Of a stretch of DNA of 64,000 bases, positions 1 through 9,340 are shown piece after piece. The stretch is from positions 186,001-250,000 of the forward strand of contig NZ_JAJPWV010000005.1 in the NCBI RefSeq assembly GCF_021215455.1, given 5' to 3'. The translations under genes and the position numbers were made by a program. Every line of letters begins with the position of its first letter. Positions within the stretch are counted from its first letter, which is position 1. Under the pieces are notes generated by a model. That model had not been told where the DNA came from. It did not search any database and saw only the letters and a list, made by a program, of their open reading frames with translations. Origin of the DNA: Mucilaginibacter roseus (GTDB lineage: Bacteria > Bacteroidota > Bacteroidia > Sphingobacteriales > Sphingobacteriaceae).

Positions 1-1
1 T

Positions 2-619
2 GATGCACGGTCTGAAAAACAGTACCTGTTTGCAAAAAGCAATCCTAAATCATATTTCGCGCTGGTTGGCCTGTCAGAAGCCGCCGGAAGCAAAGTGGAC
101 GTAAAAAAGATACAGCCGGTATTCGCAGCCCTCGACCCAAAACTGAAGCAACTGGACATGGGAAAAGAACTGCAGCAACGCATTGAAGCGGCGGGTTTAA
201 CCTCGATAGGCTCAACAGCTCCGTCTTTTACGCAAAACGATGTAAATGGCAAACCGATATCATTGGCTGACTTTAAGGGCAAAGTGGTATTAGTGGAGTT
301 TTGGGCAAGTTGGTGCGTACCGTGCCGTGCGGAAAACCCGAACCTGGTTGAACAATATAAAAAATATAAGGATAAGGGCTTTGAAATACTATCGGTATCG
401 CTTGACAACAACAAGGCTGCATGGCTTGCTGCTATTGAGAAAGACGGGCTGCCCTGGGCGCAAGTATCTGACTTGAAAGGTTGGAACAATGCCGTTGGCC
501 GTTTATACGGGGTTAGAGCGGTGCCGCAAAGCTTTTTAGTTGACCGCGACGGCAAAGTTATAGGCAACACCCTGCGCGGCGAAACGCTTAACCAAAAGCT
601 GGCCGAGCTGATGAATTAG
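2..619 (+). CDS. TlpA-like thiol:disulfide oxidoreductase, C-terminal part
   Basis: The reading frame is open to the left edge, so the 5' end is missing; a GTG at 95 is internal and not a start. The visible 205 residues end in a thioredoxin fold of the AhpC/TSA-TlpA type with a WCVPC redox motif (cysteines encoded near 314-325) and the usual cis-proline stretch (RAVPQSF). Bacteroidota members normally carry a signal peptide and an N-terminal DUF4369-like domain and reduce disulfides in the periplasm, for example in cytochrome c maturation; that half lies outside the window. A strong terminator follows directly. Family assignment is secure; substrate unknown. Confidence 0.93.
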   Translation, partial: DARSEKQYLFAKSNPKSYFALVGLSEAAGSKVDVKKIQPVFAALDPKLKQLDMGKELQQRIEAAGLTSIGSTAPSFTQNDVNGKPISLADFKGKVVLVEFWASWCVPCRAENPNLVEQYKKYKDKGFEILSVSLDNNKAAWLAAIEKDGLPWAQVSDLKGWNNAVGRLYGVRAVPQSFLVDRDGKVIGNTLRGETLNQKLAELMN

Positions 620-643
620 TCACCAATTAGAATATGCTATACT

Positions 644-685
644 ACACCACCCGGTAACGCCGCCGCGTACGGGTGGTGTTTTTTT
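644..685 (+). terminator. Rho-independent terminator after the TlpA-like gene
   Basis: A perfect 10-bp stem, ACACCACCCG at 644-653 and CGGGTGGTGT at 670-679, is followed by a run of T to 685. It ends only 4 bases before the next start codon, so the protease gene's transcript probably begins elsewhere or depends on read-through. Confidence 0.85.
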
Positions 686-689
686 ACAA

Positions 690-2360
690 ATGAAAAAATT
701 TATAGTCACCTGCCTTTCTATTACGCTGTTTTTGGGCGTGGTAAAGGCTCAAAAAGTTAAGCTGCCCCAATTGCAGGCAACACTGCAAAAGGGCATTAAA
801 AGCGCCTATTTTCCGAGCGTACGCATGTGGGGTTATGACACCACAGCCCGCCAGCAAATGAGCGCGCAATTCAGCGGCGTTGTGGTTACAGCTGATGGCT
901 ACATTTTAACCGCTGCCCACGTTACCATCCCCGGCAAAACTTATAAAGTGATGTTTGCCGATGGCAAGGAAGCTATAGCGGTAGCGTTAGGAAAAATTGA
1001 GCTGGCAGCCGACCGCACCATACCCGACGTAGCATTGATGAAGATAGTAACACGTGGTAGCTGGCCCTTTGCTCCGATGGCTAACTCGTCCACTATCAAA
1101 ATAAATGAGCCATGCCTGAGCATCGCTTACCCGGAAAGCCTTAATCAATCCAAACCGACTATAAGGTACGGGCGGATCAGGGCGATAAAAAACGACCGCG
1201 GATTTATCGAGTCAACCTGTAAGATGGAGCCGGGTGATTCAGGCGGGCCATTGTTTGATTATATGGGCAGAGTGATCGGTATACACAGCGCTATAAATAC
1301 TGATGAAGACACCAATTACGAGATACCTGTTGATCTTTACCATAAATATTGGAATGCGCTCCAAAAACAGCAGGTATACACCGAGTTTCCAACCGATACG
1401 CAGGCCATTGCGCATGACAATATCAAAAACCTGTTAACCGAACCTGGAATGGCCAACATACAGCCTACTTCAGCAGTGCTGATTAAGAAATATAAGCTCG
1501 ACCGTTTAGTAGTAAACATAACCAGTACTGCCGACTCAGCTAATACCCCTGTGCTTGGTACAATTGTTAAGGCGAATGGCAGCACTACATATATTGTTAG
1601 CAAAAGCTCTATCGTGGGCAATGATCCGAAGATTATTACGTCAGGAAACAAAACATCCGATGCCAGGGTAATTGCAAGGGATCGCCAAACCGACCTTGTA
1701 TTATTAAAAACGTCAACAAATTTTAAAGATGCGATAACCATCGCCCAAAATGATCAATCAGGTGCCAATTTAGGATCACTGTTAATTAATCCAGTGTCTG
1801 ATAAAGAAGGTTTGATCAGTATAACCAGCGGCCTGGACGTTTCGCTTACCCGTTTCTGGAGCCTTGGTTATTTGGGTGCGGCGGTGGGTTACAGCGCCGT
1901 TCCGCCAACATTTACCTTTGTACAGCCAAATTCGCCGGCGGCAAAAGCGGGGTTGCTTGTTGATGATGAAGTACTGTCTGTAAACAACGTGGCAATGAAA
2001 AAAATTGAAGACTTTGGCGAAGTGACGCAGCAATACTGGCCGGGCGATACCGTAAATTTTAAGATTTTAAGAAGCGGCAAACAAGAAAGTAAAACAGTTA
2101 CGCTTGGCAACAAACGCCAAACGGCAGGTAAACATCCGGCTGAATTGTTTAAAGGCGGGAAAAGCGTACGAAGAGATGGATTTGAAAAGGTGATTACGCA
2201 CGATGCGGCCTTGCTGCCCACCCAATGCGGCGGCCCGGTTTTTAATATAGACGGGAAGTTTGTGGGGATAAACATAGCACGTTTCAGCCGTACTACATCT
2301 TTGGTTTTACCTGCACAGGTTATATATAACTTTATACTAAACAACCTCAAAAATCAGTAA
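690..2360 (+). CDS. Secreted trypsin-like serine protease with PDZ domain and degenerate second protease domain
   Basis: The 556-residue product has a signal peptide (cleavage near VKAQ, residue 21). The first trypsin-like domain shows a complete triad: His77 in TAAHV, Asp113 in DVALMK and Ser184 in GDSGGP. A second, similar half starts near residue 280. Its His position reads Ser307, Asp335 is kept, and the Ser position reads Cys513 in QCGGPVF; a PDZ domain (about 395-475) sits between its two halves. The Cys-GGP pattern followed by GINIAR recurs, from memory, in PDZ/trypsin proteins of other phyla, so the second half is probably a binding or scaffold domain. A periplasmic or surface quality-control protease is likely; the target is unknown. 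Confidence 0.88.
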   Translation: MKKFIVTCLSITLFLGVVKAQKVKLPQLQATLQKGIKSAYFPSVRMWGYDTTARQQMSAQFSGVVVTADGYILTAAHVTIPGKTYKVMFADGKEAIAVALGKIELAADRTIPDVALMKIVTRGSWPFAPMANSSTIKINEPCLSIAYPESLNQSKPTIRYGRIRAIKNDRGFIESTCKMEPGDSGGPLFDYMGRVIGIHSAINTDEDTNYEIPVDLYHKYWNALQKQQVYTEFPTDTQAIAHDNIKNLLTEPGMANIQPTSAVLIKKYKLDRLVVNITSTADSANTPVLGTIVKANGSTTYIVSKSSIVGNDPKIITSGNKTSDARVIARDRQTDLVLLKTSTNFKDAITIAQNDQSGANLGSLLINPVSDKEGLISITSGLDVSLTRFWSLGYLGAAVGYSAVPPTFTFVQPNSPAAKAGLLVDDEVLSVNNVAMKKIEDFGEVTQQYWPGDTVNFKILRSGKQESKTVTLGNKRQTAGKHPAELFKGGKSVRRDGFEKVITHDAALLPTQCGGPVFNIDGKFVGINIARFSRTTSLVLPAQVIYNFILNNLKNQ

Positions 2361-2429
2361 TAGCCTTATAATTATTGCTGACCATTAATATCTCGGCAGT
2401 AGGGTTTTCAAATCCGGGAATATCATTTA

Positions 2430-2464
2430 AAAACCGGTGATCTAACTTATCGATCACCGGTTTT
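2430..2464. terminator. Bidirectional terminator between convergent genes
   Basis: A 13-bp perfect stem (AAAACCGGTGATC at 2430-2442 and its complement at 2452-2464) has A-rich and T-rich flanks. It lies between the protease gene (+) and the tagaturonate reductase gene (-), so it can serve both. Confidence 0.85.
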
Positions 2465-2486
2465 ACTATGACGGTAGTCATTTTTA

Positions 2487-3962
2487 TTAAATGATTACTT
2501 TCCCTGCGATGATTTCATCAAAGTATTTTTGCACTTCGTTTATTAGCGCCGGATAATTGGGCTTGCCTCCCCCCCAAAGTTCATCGCTGGTAAACACATC
2601 TTCTGCAATTTTATGGAGCGGTACACTGTTATAGATAGATAAAAGCACACCTGCTTTTTCATCACTATACAAGTGATTCAAACCGTTTATTGCCAGGTAA
2701 TACTTACTGTCCTGCTCAACAATTTTGCTCATTAAGTACAGGTATGCCGCTAACCCTTTGGCGATATTTTGCGGTACTTCCTGAGTCTGCTTAAAATGCT
2801 GGTGCATTACCGGTATTACACGGGTGCTAATCTTAGTGGTATATTGCTGGGCAATATTCATCCATAAATGTTTAATGTATGGATTCCTGAACCTGTCCAC
2901 TACCTTAGCCGAGAATGCTTGCGCCGTTGCATCATCTGTTTTGTAAGGCATAGCAAAGCGGATATCAGCAAGCACGTTGTTCATAAAATTTGTGAACACC
3001 TCATTGCCTGTTGCCTGGTTAACATAGTCAAAGTTGAGCAAGATAGCCATTGCGCAGGTAAGCGTATGCGTACCGTTGAGCAGCCTTAGCTTGAGTTCTC
3101 GATAAATTTCAATATCAGGTACAACCACAACGCCTTCGTCAGCCTGCGCAAAACTCAAAATCGCTTTTACACGCTCATCTCCCTCAATAGCCCATAAAGT
3201 ATAGGGTTCGGCAACAATGAGCAGATCATCCGTATAACCATTTACTTCCTCAAAGCGCTGCACCTCTGCATCGTCCGGCTTGCCTGGAACAATCCTGTCA
3301 ACTAATGAATTACAAAATGAGTTATGTTCATTCACCCATCTTTCAAATTCGGTTTCAAGCTTGTTATACCGGCTCAGTTCTAATAAAATTGATTTAAGAA
3401 TGGTAGCATTGTCCGGCAGCAGCTCGGTAGGAATAATAACCAAACCACTGTCGCTGCTTCCATTAAAAGTTTGGTAGCGCCGATACAAAACAGCAAGCAA
3501 TTTAGCCGGAAATGATGCCGGAGGGTTTTGATGGATGTCTTCGTTAACAAGCTGTATACCTACTTCTGTAGTGTTTGATATCACCACTTTTAGCTCAGTA
3601 TTATCGGCTTCCTTAAGTATATTCTGCCATTGCCCATTAGCCGCCAGCACATTGCTGATAGACGAATTAACGCTTAATTCGTCCACAGGATGTTGATCTT
3701 TAATACCTTTTACCCAAACAGTGTATAAATTATCCTGCTCAGCAAATGCATCGGTTTTATTGGCAACGGTTGATTTTATTACCACTACCCTGCCGTTAAA
3801 AATGCCCTTTTTGTTGGCCTTATCAATAAAGTAATCGGGCAGCCCTCTTAATAGCACGCCTGTACCAAATTGTAAAACTTTTACCGGTAATTCCGTGTAG
3901 TGATCCGTCGGCAATTCAATGCCTCCGCCAATTTGCTGCAATGTTTTATTGCTGAGCTTCAT
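2487..3962 (-). CDS. uxaB: Tagaturonate reductase (altronate oxidoreductase)
   Basis: This 491-residue protein belongs to the mannitol/polyol dehydrogenase family. It has an N-terminal nucleotide-binding segment ([13 protein letters not shown], near residue 28) and the family motif [11 protein letters not shown] near residue 295 containing the catalytic Lys/Asn/His. Length and sequence fit UxaB, which reduces D-tagaturonate to D-altronate with NADH in the hexuronate pathway, in the cytoplasm. It lies 21 bases downstream of the zinc dehydrogenase gene on the same strand, so the two are probably co-transcribed. UxaA, UxaC and KDG kinase are not in the window. Fructuronate reductase (UxuB) is the main alternative. 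Confidence 0.85.
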   Translation of the reverse strand: MKLSNKTLQQIGGGIELPTDHYTELPVKVLQFGTGVLLRGLPDYFIDKANKKGIFNGRVVVIKSTVANKTDAFAEQDNLYTVWVKGIKDQHPVDELSVNSSISNVLAANGQWQNILKEADNTELKVVISNTTEVGIQLVNEDIHQNPPASFPAKLLAVLYRRYQTFNGSSDSGLVIIPTELLPDNATILKSILLELSRYNKLETEFERWVNEHNSFCNSLVDRIVPGKPDDAEVQRFEEVNGYTDDLLIVAEPYTLWAIEGDERVKAILSFAQADEGVVVVPDIEIYRELKLRLLNGTHTLTCAMAILLNFDYVNQATGNEVFTNFMNNVLADIRFAMPYKTDDATAQAFSAKVVDRFRNPYIKHLWMNIAQQYTTKISTRVIPVMHQHFKQTQEVPQNIAKGLAAYLYLMSKIVEQDSKYYLAINGLNHLYSDEKAGVLLSIYNSVPLHKIAEDVFTSDELWGGGKPNYPALINEVQKYFDEIIAGKVII

Positions 3963-3983
3963 AAATTAATTTAAGGTTTGTAG

Positions 3984-4997
3984 TTAAACACTGATCATGG
4001 CCTTGATAACACCATTTTTCGGATCCAGCCAACCGGCAAAGCAATCAGCCACATCGTCAAAATCAACACGGTGTGTAATATAAGTTTCCGGATTTACTTT
4101 ACCGCTTTTCATGCACGAAACAACATATTCAAAATCATCCCGCGTTGCGTTGCGGCTGCTCATCAGCGTAGCTTCACGTTTATGAAATTCTGGATGGCTA
4201 ACTATTATTTCGTCCTTTTGCAAGCCTACCAATACATAACGGGCGCCGTGCGCCATGTAATAAAAGCCACCGTTAATAGCCTTTTGGCTTCCGGTTGCGT
4301 CAATTATCACGGTAGGCATATCACCATTTGTAATTTCTTCGAGCCGGGCTTTAACATCATCAACCTGCGGATTTATGATATAAGAAACACCAAGCCTGTC
4401 CTTACAAAAAGTCAGCCTGTTCTCGTTGAAGTCTACCGCGATAACGTTTCCGCCGGCAATACGCGCGAATTCCATAATACCCAGCCCGATAGGCCCTGCT
4501 CCTATAACGAGGACAAATTCACCCGGTTGAACATTAGCACGTTTTACCCCATGCGCACCGATAGCCAAGGGCTCGATCAAGGCAAGCTCATCGTAACTTA
4601 AACCTTGTCCGTTAACAAGCAGGCGCGCTGGCACGCTTAAGTATTCTGCCATACCGCCATCTGCATGTACGCCAAAAACTTTAATGTTTACGCAACAATT
4701 GGGTTTGCCCGAACGGCATGCTATACAAGTACCACAATTATTATAGGGAATAAAGGTAACGGCGTCACCCTCTTTGAAGCCTTCGGCTCCTCCGGCATTA
4801 ATCAATTCGCCGGCAAGTTCGTGCCCAAGTACGCGTGGATAACAAAAATATGGCTGCGTACCTTCAAATGCATGCAAATCGGTACCACAAACACCTATCC
4901 GTTTAATACGGACGATCGCATTTCCTTCAATGCTTTCGGGGTAAGCGCCCTCGCTATAGGCTAACTTACCCGGCTCTTCACAGGTTAATATTTTCAT
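3984..4997 (-). CDS. Zinc-dependent medium-chain dehydrogenase, possibly L-galactonate 5-dehydrogenase-like
   Basis: The product is 337 residues from the ATG at 4997; an in-frame TTG nine bases upstream is a less likely start. It is a classical zinc alcohol dehydrogenase with catalytic zinc ligands Cys37 and His59-Glu60 (GHE), a structural zinc site Cys88/91/94/102 and a Rossmann motif VIGAGPIGLG. It resembles the RspB/LgoD branch. Because it precedes tagaturonate reductase in one operon, oxidation of L-galactonate to D-tagaturonate is an attractive inference, but other sugar acids or polyols are possible. Family confidence is high, substrate confidence low. Confidence 0.82.
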   Translation of the reverse strand: MKILTCEEPGKLAYSEGAYPESIEGNAIVRIKRIGVCGTDLHAFEGTQPYFCYPRVLGHELAGELINAGGAEGFKEGDAVTFIPYNNCGTCIACRSGKPNCCVNIKVFGVHADGGMAEYLSVPARLLVNGQGLSYDELALIEPLAIGAHGVKRANVQPGEFVLVIGAGPIGLGIMEFARIAGGNVIAVDFNENRLTFCKDRLGVSYIINPQVDDVKARLEEITNGDMPTVIIDATGSQKAINGGFYYMAHGARYVLVGLQKDEIIVSHPEFHKREATLMSSRNATRDDFEYVVSCMKSGKVNPETYITHRVDFDDVADCFAGWLDPKNGVIKAMISV

Positions 4998-5378
4998 GTA
5001 TGTCAATTTCGGTTTGCATGCTTAGTAAGATACAACAAAGTTTAACAAGCAGAATTAATTGTTAAATCAACACAATTGTAACAATATTATGAATGGATTC
5101 CTTGTGAAGCAATTGAACCGCCCGAAGTTGATGCAAATATGCTATAATAAACCATAATTTATAAACTATTAAAGATCAATCAATTAACCAAATAAACACA
5201 ATCTAAATTTGTAAACCATGAATATATAAGTGCCATTTTCGCTTAACTTTTTACCAATATCAGATACTATTAAGCCAGTGATTTTTTCGCCATGATTAAT
5301 GTGTAACACTATATTTGAAACTGCCGTTACACCTGCAGAACCGGCATAATATTATAAACCTGTTTTTAGTCACAAACT
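4998..5378. other. Divergent intergenic region (dehydrogenase operon / GH95)
   Basis: This AT-rich region holds no gene. A TTGTTA...TAACAA inverted repeat with a 14-base spacer lies near 5060-5085 and could be an operator, but is weak. A TAAATTTG at 5204-5211 lacks a -33 partner. The better GH95 promoter candidate is listed separately. Confidence 0.4.
5287..5317 (+). promoter_or_regulatory. Candidate Bacteroidota-type promoter of the GH95 gene
   Basis: TATATTTG at 5310-5317 fits the -7 consensus TAnnTTTG. A T-rich TTTTTTCG ending at 5289 stands at the -33 position with 20 bases between, one mismatch from TTG. This predicts a leader of about 55 bases before the ATG at 5379. Confidence 0.45.
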
Positions 5379-7826
5379 ATGAAGATCAAATTATTGGTTG
5401 TTTGCGTATTACTACCTTTTATTGGCTTTACCCAGGATTTAAAGTTATGGTATGATAAACCAGCAACAGTATGGACAGAAGCTATACCGGTAGGCAACGG
5501 GCGACTGGGTGCCATGGTTTTCGGCAACCCTGAAAATGAGTTATTGCAGCTTAACGAAGGCACATTATGGTCGGGCGGGCCGGTTAAACCAAGCCTTAAC
5601 CCAGAAGCATCTAAATACCTGCCCATTGTACGTGAGGCTATATTGAATGGCGAGTACCAAAAGGCGCTGGAGCTATGCAAAAAAATGCAGGGGCCATATT
5701 CGCAAAGCTATTTGCCACTTGGCGACTTAAATATTAAACAGGATTTAGGCTCAGGAGCGGTTAATGGTTACTACCGTGATCTGGACATATCGAAGGCTAT
5801 ATCAACTACAAAATTTTCGGTTAATAACGTTAACTATATGCGCCAGGTGTTTTCATCCGCCGCCGATCAGGTTATTGTTGTCCGCATCAAGGCAGATAAG
5901 CCGGGTAAACTGAATTTAACCGTAAATACCAAAAGCAAGCTCAAGGCAACCAACTCTGTAACCGGGGATAAAACATACGTGTTGAGTGGTCAGGCGCCAT
6001 CAAACGTAGAGCCCAACTACATCAATTCAGCAAACGCAATAAGCTATTCGGAAGATGGGAATTGCAGCGGCATGCGTTTCCGTTTACTGGTTAAGGCCAT
6101 TAACAAAGGCGGCGAGGTAAACGCAACAGAAAATGGCATACAAGTAAAAGACGCTAACGAAGTTGTGTTCCTGCTATCGGCAGCAACAAGCTTTAACGGA
6201 TTTGATAAATGCCCCGATACCGATGGTAAGGACGAGCAAAAAATATCCATGGGCTATTTAAGTAAAGCGGCCCTTAAATCATACGAAAGTTTATTAAGCG
6301 CGCATATTGCTGATTATCAAAAATATTTTAACCGGGTGAAGCTGAATTTGGGGAGCACCGATGCTAAAATGCAGGCTACTCCTACCGATAAACGCCTTGA
6401 ACTGTATACAAAAGGCGGCCACGACACCGGTTTGGAAGCGCTGTATTTTCAATATGGCCGTTATTTGCTGATATCCAGTTCAAGGCCGGGAAGTGCCGCG
6501 GCAAACCTTCAGGGTATATGGAACAAGGATTTGCGCCCGGCATGGAGCTCAAATTACACTACCAATATTAACGTGCAGATGAACTACTGGCCTGCGGAGA
6601 TCACCAACCTGTCTGAACTGCACCAACCGCTGATGCAACTTATTAAAAATATGGCTGCCAACGGAAAAAATGTGGCAAAAGAGTACTATGGCCTAAATGG
6701 CTGGGTGGCGCATCATAACAGCGATATTTGGGCGATGGCTAACCCTGTAGGCGAAGGCACCGGTGACCCTAAATGGGCCAATTGGTCAATGGGTGCCAAT
6801 TGGTTATCAGAACACCTTTGGCAGCATTACGAGTTTACCAACGACAAGGTATTCTTAAAAAATACCGCCTACCCGCTCATGAAAGAGGCTGTGATATTTA
6901 CCTTGGGTTACCTTATTAAGGATAAGGATGGTTACTGGGTAACTGCACCATCCGGATCGCCTGAAAACTCCTTCAGGGATGAAAGCGGCAAGGAGGGCGC
7001 AATCGCTTTGGCATCAACTATGGATATGTCAATCATCCGGGAGCTTTTTATCAATTATCTATCAGCGGCAAAAGTATTAGGTATCGACGCTGATCTGCAA
7101 CGCCAGGTAATGGAAAAACAGAAAAAGCTTTATCCTTTCCATATTGGCAAAAAGGGAAATATAGTAGAATGGTATAAAGATTGGGACGATGTAGAGGTGC
7201 ATCACCGCCACGTATCGCACCTGTACGGGTTGTATCCCGCAGACCAGATTTCACCAGCTAAAACGCCCGAACTTGCAGAAGCCGCCCGCAAAACGCTTAA
7301 CATCAGGGGCGACGAAGGTACCGGATGGAGCAAAGCCTGGAAAATTAATTTTTGGGCACGGCTTTGGGACGGTAATCATGCATACACATTGGTTCGGGAT
7401 TTATTGCGTCTTACCAAAGAGAATGACACCAATTATAGCGGTGGTGGCGGCACTTACCCAAACATGTTTGATGCTCATCCACCTTTCCAGATTGATGGTA
7501 ACTTTGGCGGCACAGCGGGTATAGCTGAAATGTTACTACAAAGCATATATGGTGAAATCAACCTGCTGCCTGCCTTGCCTGATGAGTGGCAAAACGGATC
7601 AGTTACAGGCTTAAAAGCACGCGGCGGTTATACTGTTGATATTAGTTGGGCTAAGCATAAATTAAGCAGTGCAATTATAAAATCTACAATTAACGGCACT
7701 TGCACTATACGCACACCTGCACCTGTTAAAGTGACGGGGGAAAACGTAAAATCAGCTAAAACCTCAAACGGTTATATTACAACCATCAAGGTAAAAAAGG
7801 GCGGTGTGTATACGCTAAAATCTTGA
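5379..7826 (+). CDS. GH95 alpha-L-fucosidase / alpha-L-galactosidase
   Basis: The 815-residue protein has a signal peptide (cleavage after about residue 19) followed by the GH95 N-terminal signature ([18 protein letters not shown]). The (alpha/alpha)6 catalytic region shows the family's acid Glu529 (SGSPENSF), the Asn396-x-Asn398 pair ([13 protein letters not shown]) and Asp706 (QIDGNFGG). GH95 enzymes remove terminal alpha-L-fucose, and some remove alpha-L-galactose, from plant xyloglucan or pectin by inversion. It probably acts in the periplasm or at the surface. The neighbouring tagaturonate-forming and -reducing genes make L-galactose a possible product, but the residues that set specificity were not assigned. 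Confidence 0.93.
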   Translation: MKIKLLVVCVLLPFIGFTQDLKLWYDKPATVWTEAIPVGNGRLGAMVFGNPENELLQLNEGTLWSGGPVKPSLNPEASKYLPIVREAILNGEYQKALELCKKMQGPYSQSYLPLGDLNIKQDLGSGAVNGYYRDLDISKAISTTKFSVNNVNYMRQVFSSAADQVIVVRIKADKPGKLNLTVNTKSKLKATNSVTGDKTYVLSGQAPSNVEPNYINSANAISYSEDGNCSGMRFRLLVKAINKGGEVNATENGIQVKDANEVVFLLSAATSFNGFDKCPDTDGKDEQKISMGYLSKAALKSYESLLSAHIADYQKYFNRVKLNLGSTDAKMQATPTDKRLELYTKGGHDTGLEALYFQYGRYLLISSSRPGSAAANLQGIWNKDLRPAWSSNYTTNINVQMNYWPAEITNLSELHQPLMQLIKNMAANGKNVAKEYYGLNGWVAHHNSDIWAMANPVGEGTGDPKWANWSMGANWLSEHLWQHYEFTNDKVFLKNTAYPLMKEAVIFTLGYLIKDKDGYWVTAPSGSPENSFRDESGKEGAIALASTMDMSIIRELFINYLSAAKVLGIDADLQRQVMEKQKKLYPFHIGKKGNIVEWYKDWDDVEVHHRHVSHLYGLYPADQISPAKTPELAEAARKTLNIRGDEGTGWSKAWKINFWARLWDGNHAYTLVRDLLRLTKENDTNYSGGGGTYPNMFDAHPPFQIDGNFGGTAGIAEMLLQSIYGEINLLPALPDEWQNGSVTGLKARGGYTVDISWAKHKLSSAIIKSTINGTCTIRTPAPVKVTGENVKSAKTSNGYITTIKVKKGGVYTLKS

Positions 7827-7834
7827 TACAAACA

Positions 7835-8017
7835 TTACTTTGCTTTAAGCATATGGGATACGGCACGTACAATGAAAGTAAGCAAAATGAGTAACGAGCC
7901 GATCATGGAAAAATCAATCATGTTGTTCGCGTAATCAACATGGTTGATTTTTGCCCATACAGCAGTGGCTATTAATGTAAAAATAAGTAGCAACAATAAC
8001 AGGTCGGTTTTTTTCAT
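7835..8017 (-). CDS. Small two-helix membrane protein
   Basis: This 60-residue product has two hydrophobic stretches (about residues 5-22 and 36-54), a lysine-rich N-terminus and a positively charged end (HMLKAK), as expected of a small inner-membrane protein. It ends 8 bases from the convergent GH95 stop. No known family was recognised. The hydrophobicity pattern and absence of a competing gene support it; function unknown. Confidence 0.6.
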   Translation of the reverse strand: MKKTDLLLLLLIFTLIATAVWAKINHVDYANNMIDFSMIGSLLILLTFIVRAVSHMLKAK

Positions 8018-8119
8018 GACTTTGGTGATACTTTAGGTGATTATTGATATTCACACTAAGTTCACGTATAACAAAAAGGGGCGCAATGGATTATTCGACT
8101 GCTTTCATTGATTATCCGT

Positions 8120-8671
8120 TTATCGTTTTTTTCGCTTTACAAGGTTAATATACTTGCAATCGCAGCCTGCAAACTTTACATAATAATTCATGGAGTTACC
8201 GGTATTTTGTATCACCAGGCCTGAGTCAGTTACTAAAGCCCCTACTCCAACGGGAACTTCAAGGGTGTCGGCGTTATTTTGTGCGTTATCACTGTCATCG
8301 CGGGATATGTCACCCTCGTATTCTGACCAGCGAATATCTTCAAGCGTTATAAGTGTCTCGTCACCTTCCTTTGATAGAGTTGCTTTCCCATTATAACGTT
8401 GTGTGTTAAGTGTAAGCCGGTAATTATAACCCGATCCGTCACGATCGATAATAACAGTCATGGGGCAAGCACCTGTTTCGTCACCCATAGGTACGCGTTC
8501 ATAAGTTCCTTCAAATCCGGATGGAGTTTTGCTTTTAGGGATTGTAGCAGCATTTTGCGCTGTTTTAGATGAATTATCTTTTGATAGCGCAATGTTGCCC
8601 GGCTTATACGGGTTACCGCAGGCAGAGATAATTAAGAAACTGAGGGCAATAATAAGACATCGGATTTTCAT
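8120..8671 (-). CDS. Hypothetical lipoprotein
   Basis: The ATG at 8671 gives a 183-residue protein starting with a lipoprotein signal peptide (MKIRCLIIALSFLIISAC); a GTG nine bases upstream is less likely. The lipobox Cys is residue 18. The mature part is a single small domain with a Thr/Ser-rich linker followed by a beta-rich region (TVIIDRDGSGYNYRLTL) and a CDC motif near the end. No family was recognised. It is probably anchored in the periplasm or outer membrane. It follows the receiver gene on the same strand with a 25-base gap and may be co-transcribed. Confidence 0.75.
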   Translation of the reverse strand: MKIRCLIIALSFLIISACGNPYKPGNIALSKDNSSKTAQNAATIPKSKTPSGFEGTYERVPMGDETGACPMTVIIDRDGSGYNYRLTLNTQRYNGKATLSKEGDETLITLEDIRWSEYEGDISRDDSDNAQNNADTLEVPVGVGALVTDSGLVIQNTGNSMNYYVKFAGCDCKYINLVKRKKR

Positions 8672-8696
8672 AAAATGCACTAATAGTTATTAAACG

Positions 8697-9068
8697 CTAA
8701 GATAACATTGCGCCCACCGTATCTATCAGTTCATCGTTATCAAACGGTTTGTAAATTACCGCGTCAGCACCATAATTCCCTAACGACTCTAAAACTTTAG
8801 CATAGCCTGACAGTAGCACAACGGGGATATGTGCTGTTTCGGGGTTGTTTTTTACCTGGCTGCAGTATTCGCCGCCATTAATACCCTCCAAAATGTAATC
8901 AGTTATAATCAGGTCAGGCTTTACTTCGTCAACCGTACGTATAATATCATTCGTTTGGTTAATGGCAGTAACCTGATAACCTTCGTCAGTAAATAAGGAT
9001 GTTAATATGTCAGTTATATCGAGATCGTCCTCTATTATGAGCAAATGTTTATGCCCTGTAGTATTCAT
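8697..9068 (-). CDS. Stand-alone response-regulator receiver domain
   Basis: From the ATG at 9068 this encodes 123 residues, a single CheY-like domain. It has the acidic pair (IEDD), the phosphoacceptor Asp in IITDYIL and the conserved Lys in YKPF. There is no output domain, so it should act by protein contact, within a phosphorelay or with a hybrid kinase encoded elsewhere. A TTG-started extension of 16 residues is possible but not needed for the fold. A TATGTTTG on the minus strand (9148-9155) might be its -7 element. Confidence 0.85.
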   Translation of the reverse strand: MNTTGHKHLLIIEDDLDITDILTSLFTDEGYQVTAINQTNDIIRTVDEVKPDLIITDYILEGINGGEYCSQVKNNPETAHIPVVLLSGYAKVLESLGNYGADAVIYKPFDNDELIDTVGAMLS

Positions 9069-9340
9069 AGTAGTTGTCGTCACTGTGCTTCCCTCAAAGT
9101 AAAGTATAAGCAACAATAATCGTGCTATGTAAATGTTTTGCTGCCATCAAACATATTACATGGCTGTTATTAACATTCTTTGTACAGCAATTAATACATC
9201 ATCATGCACAACTTTCCTTACACTAACGCATGCAATCTATCTAACTTGCTAAACCGGCTAATCTTCAACCCTACAAACATCCGCTTTTAATGTATTTAAG
9301 CGTATATTAGGCTTCGTAACCAGTATTGAACTATATTTTT

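Noticed and set aside
95..619. GTG at 95 as the start of the TlpA-like gene
   Set aside because: The same frame is open to the window edge with normal coding sequence, so the GTG is internal.
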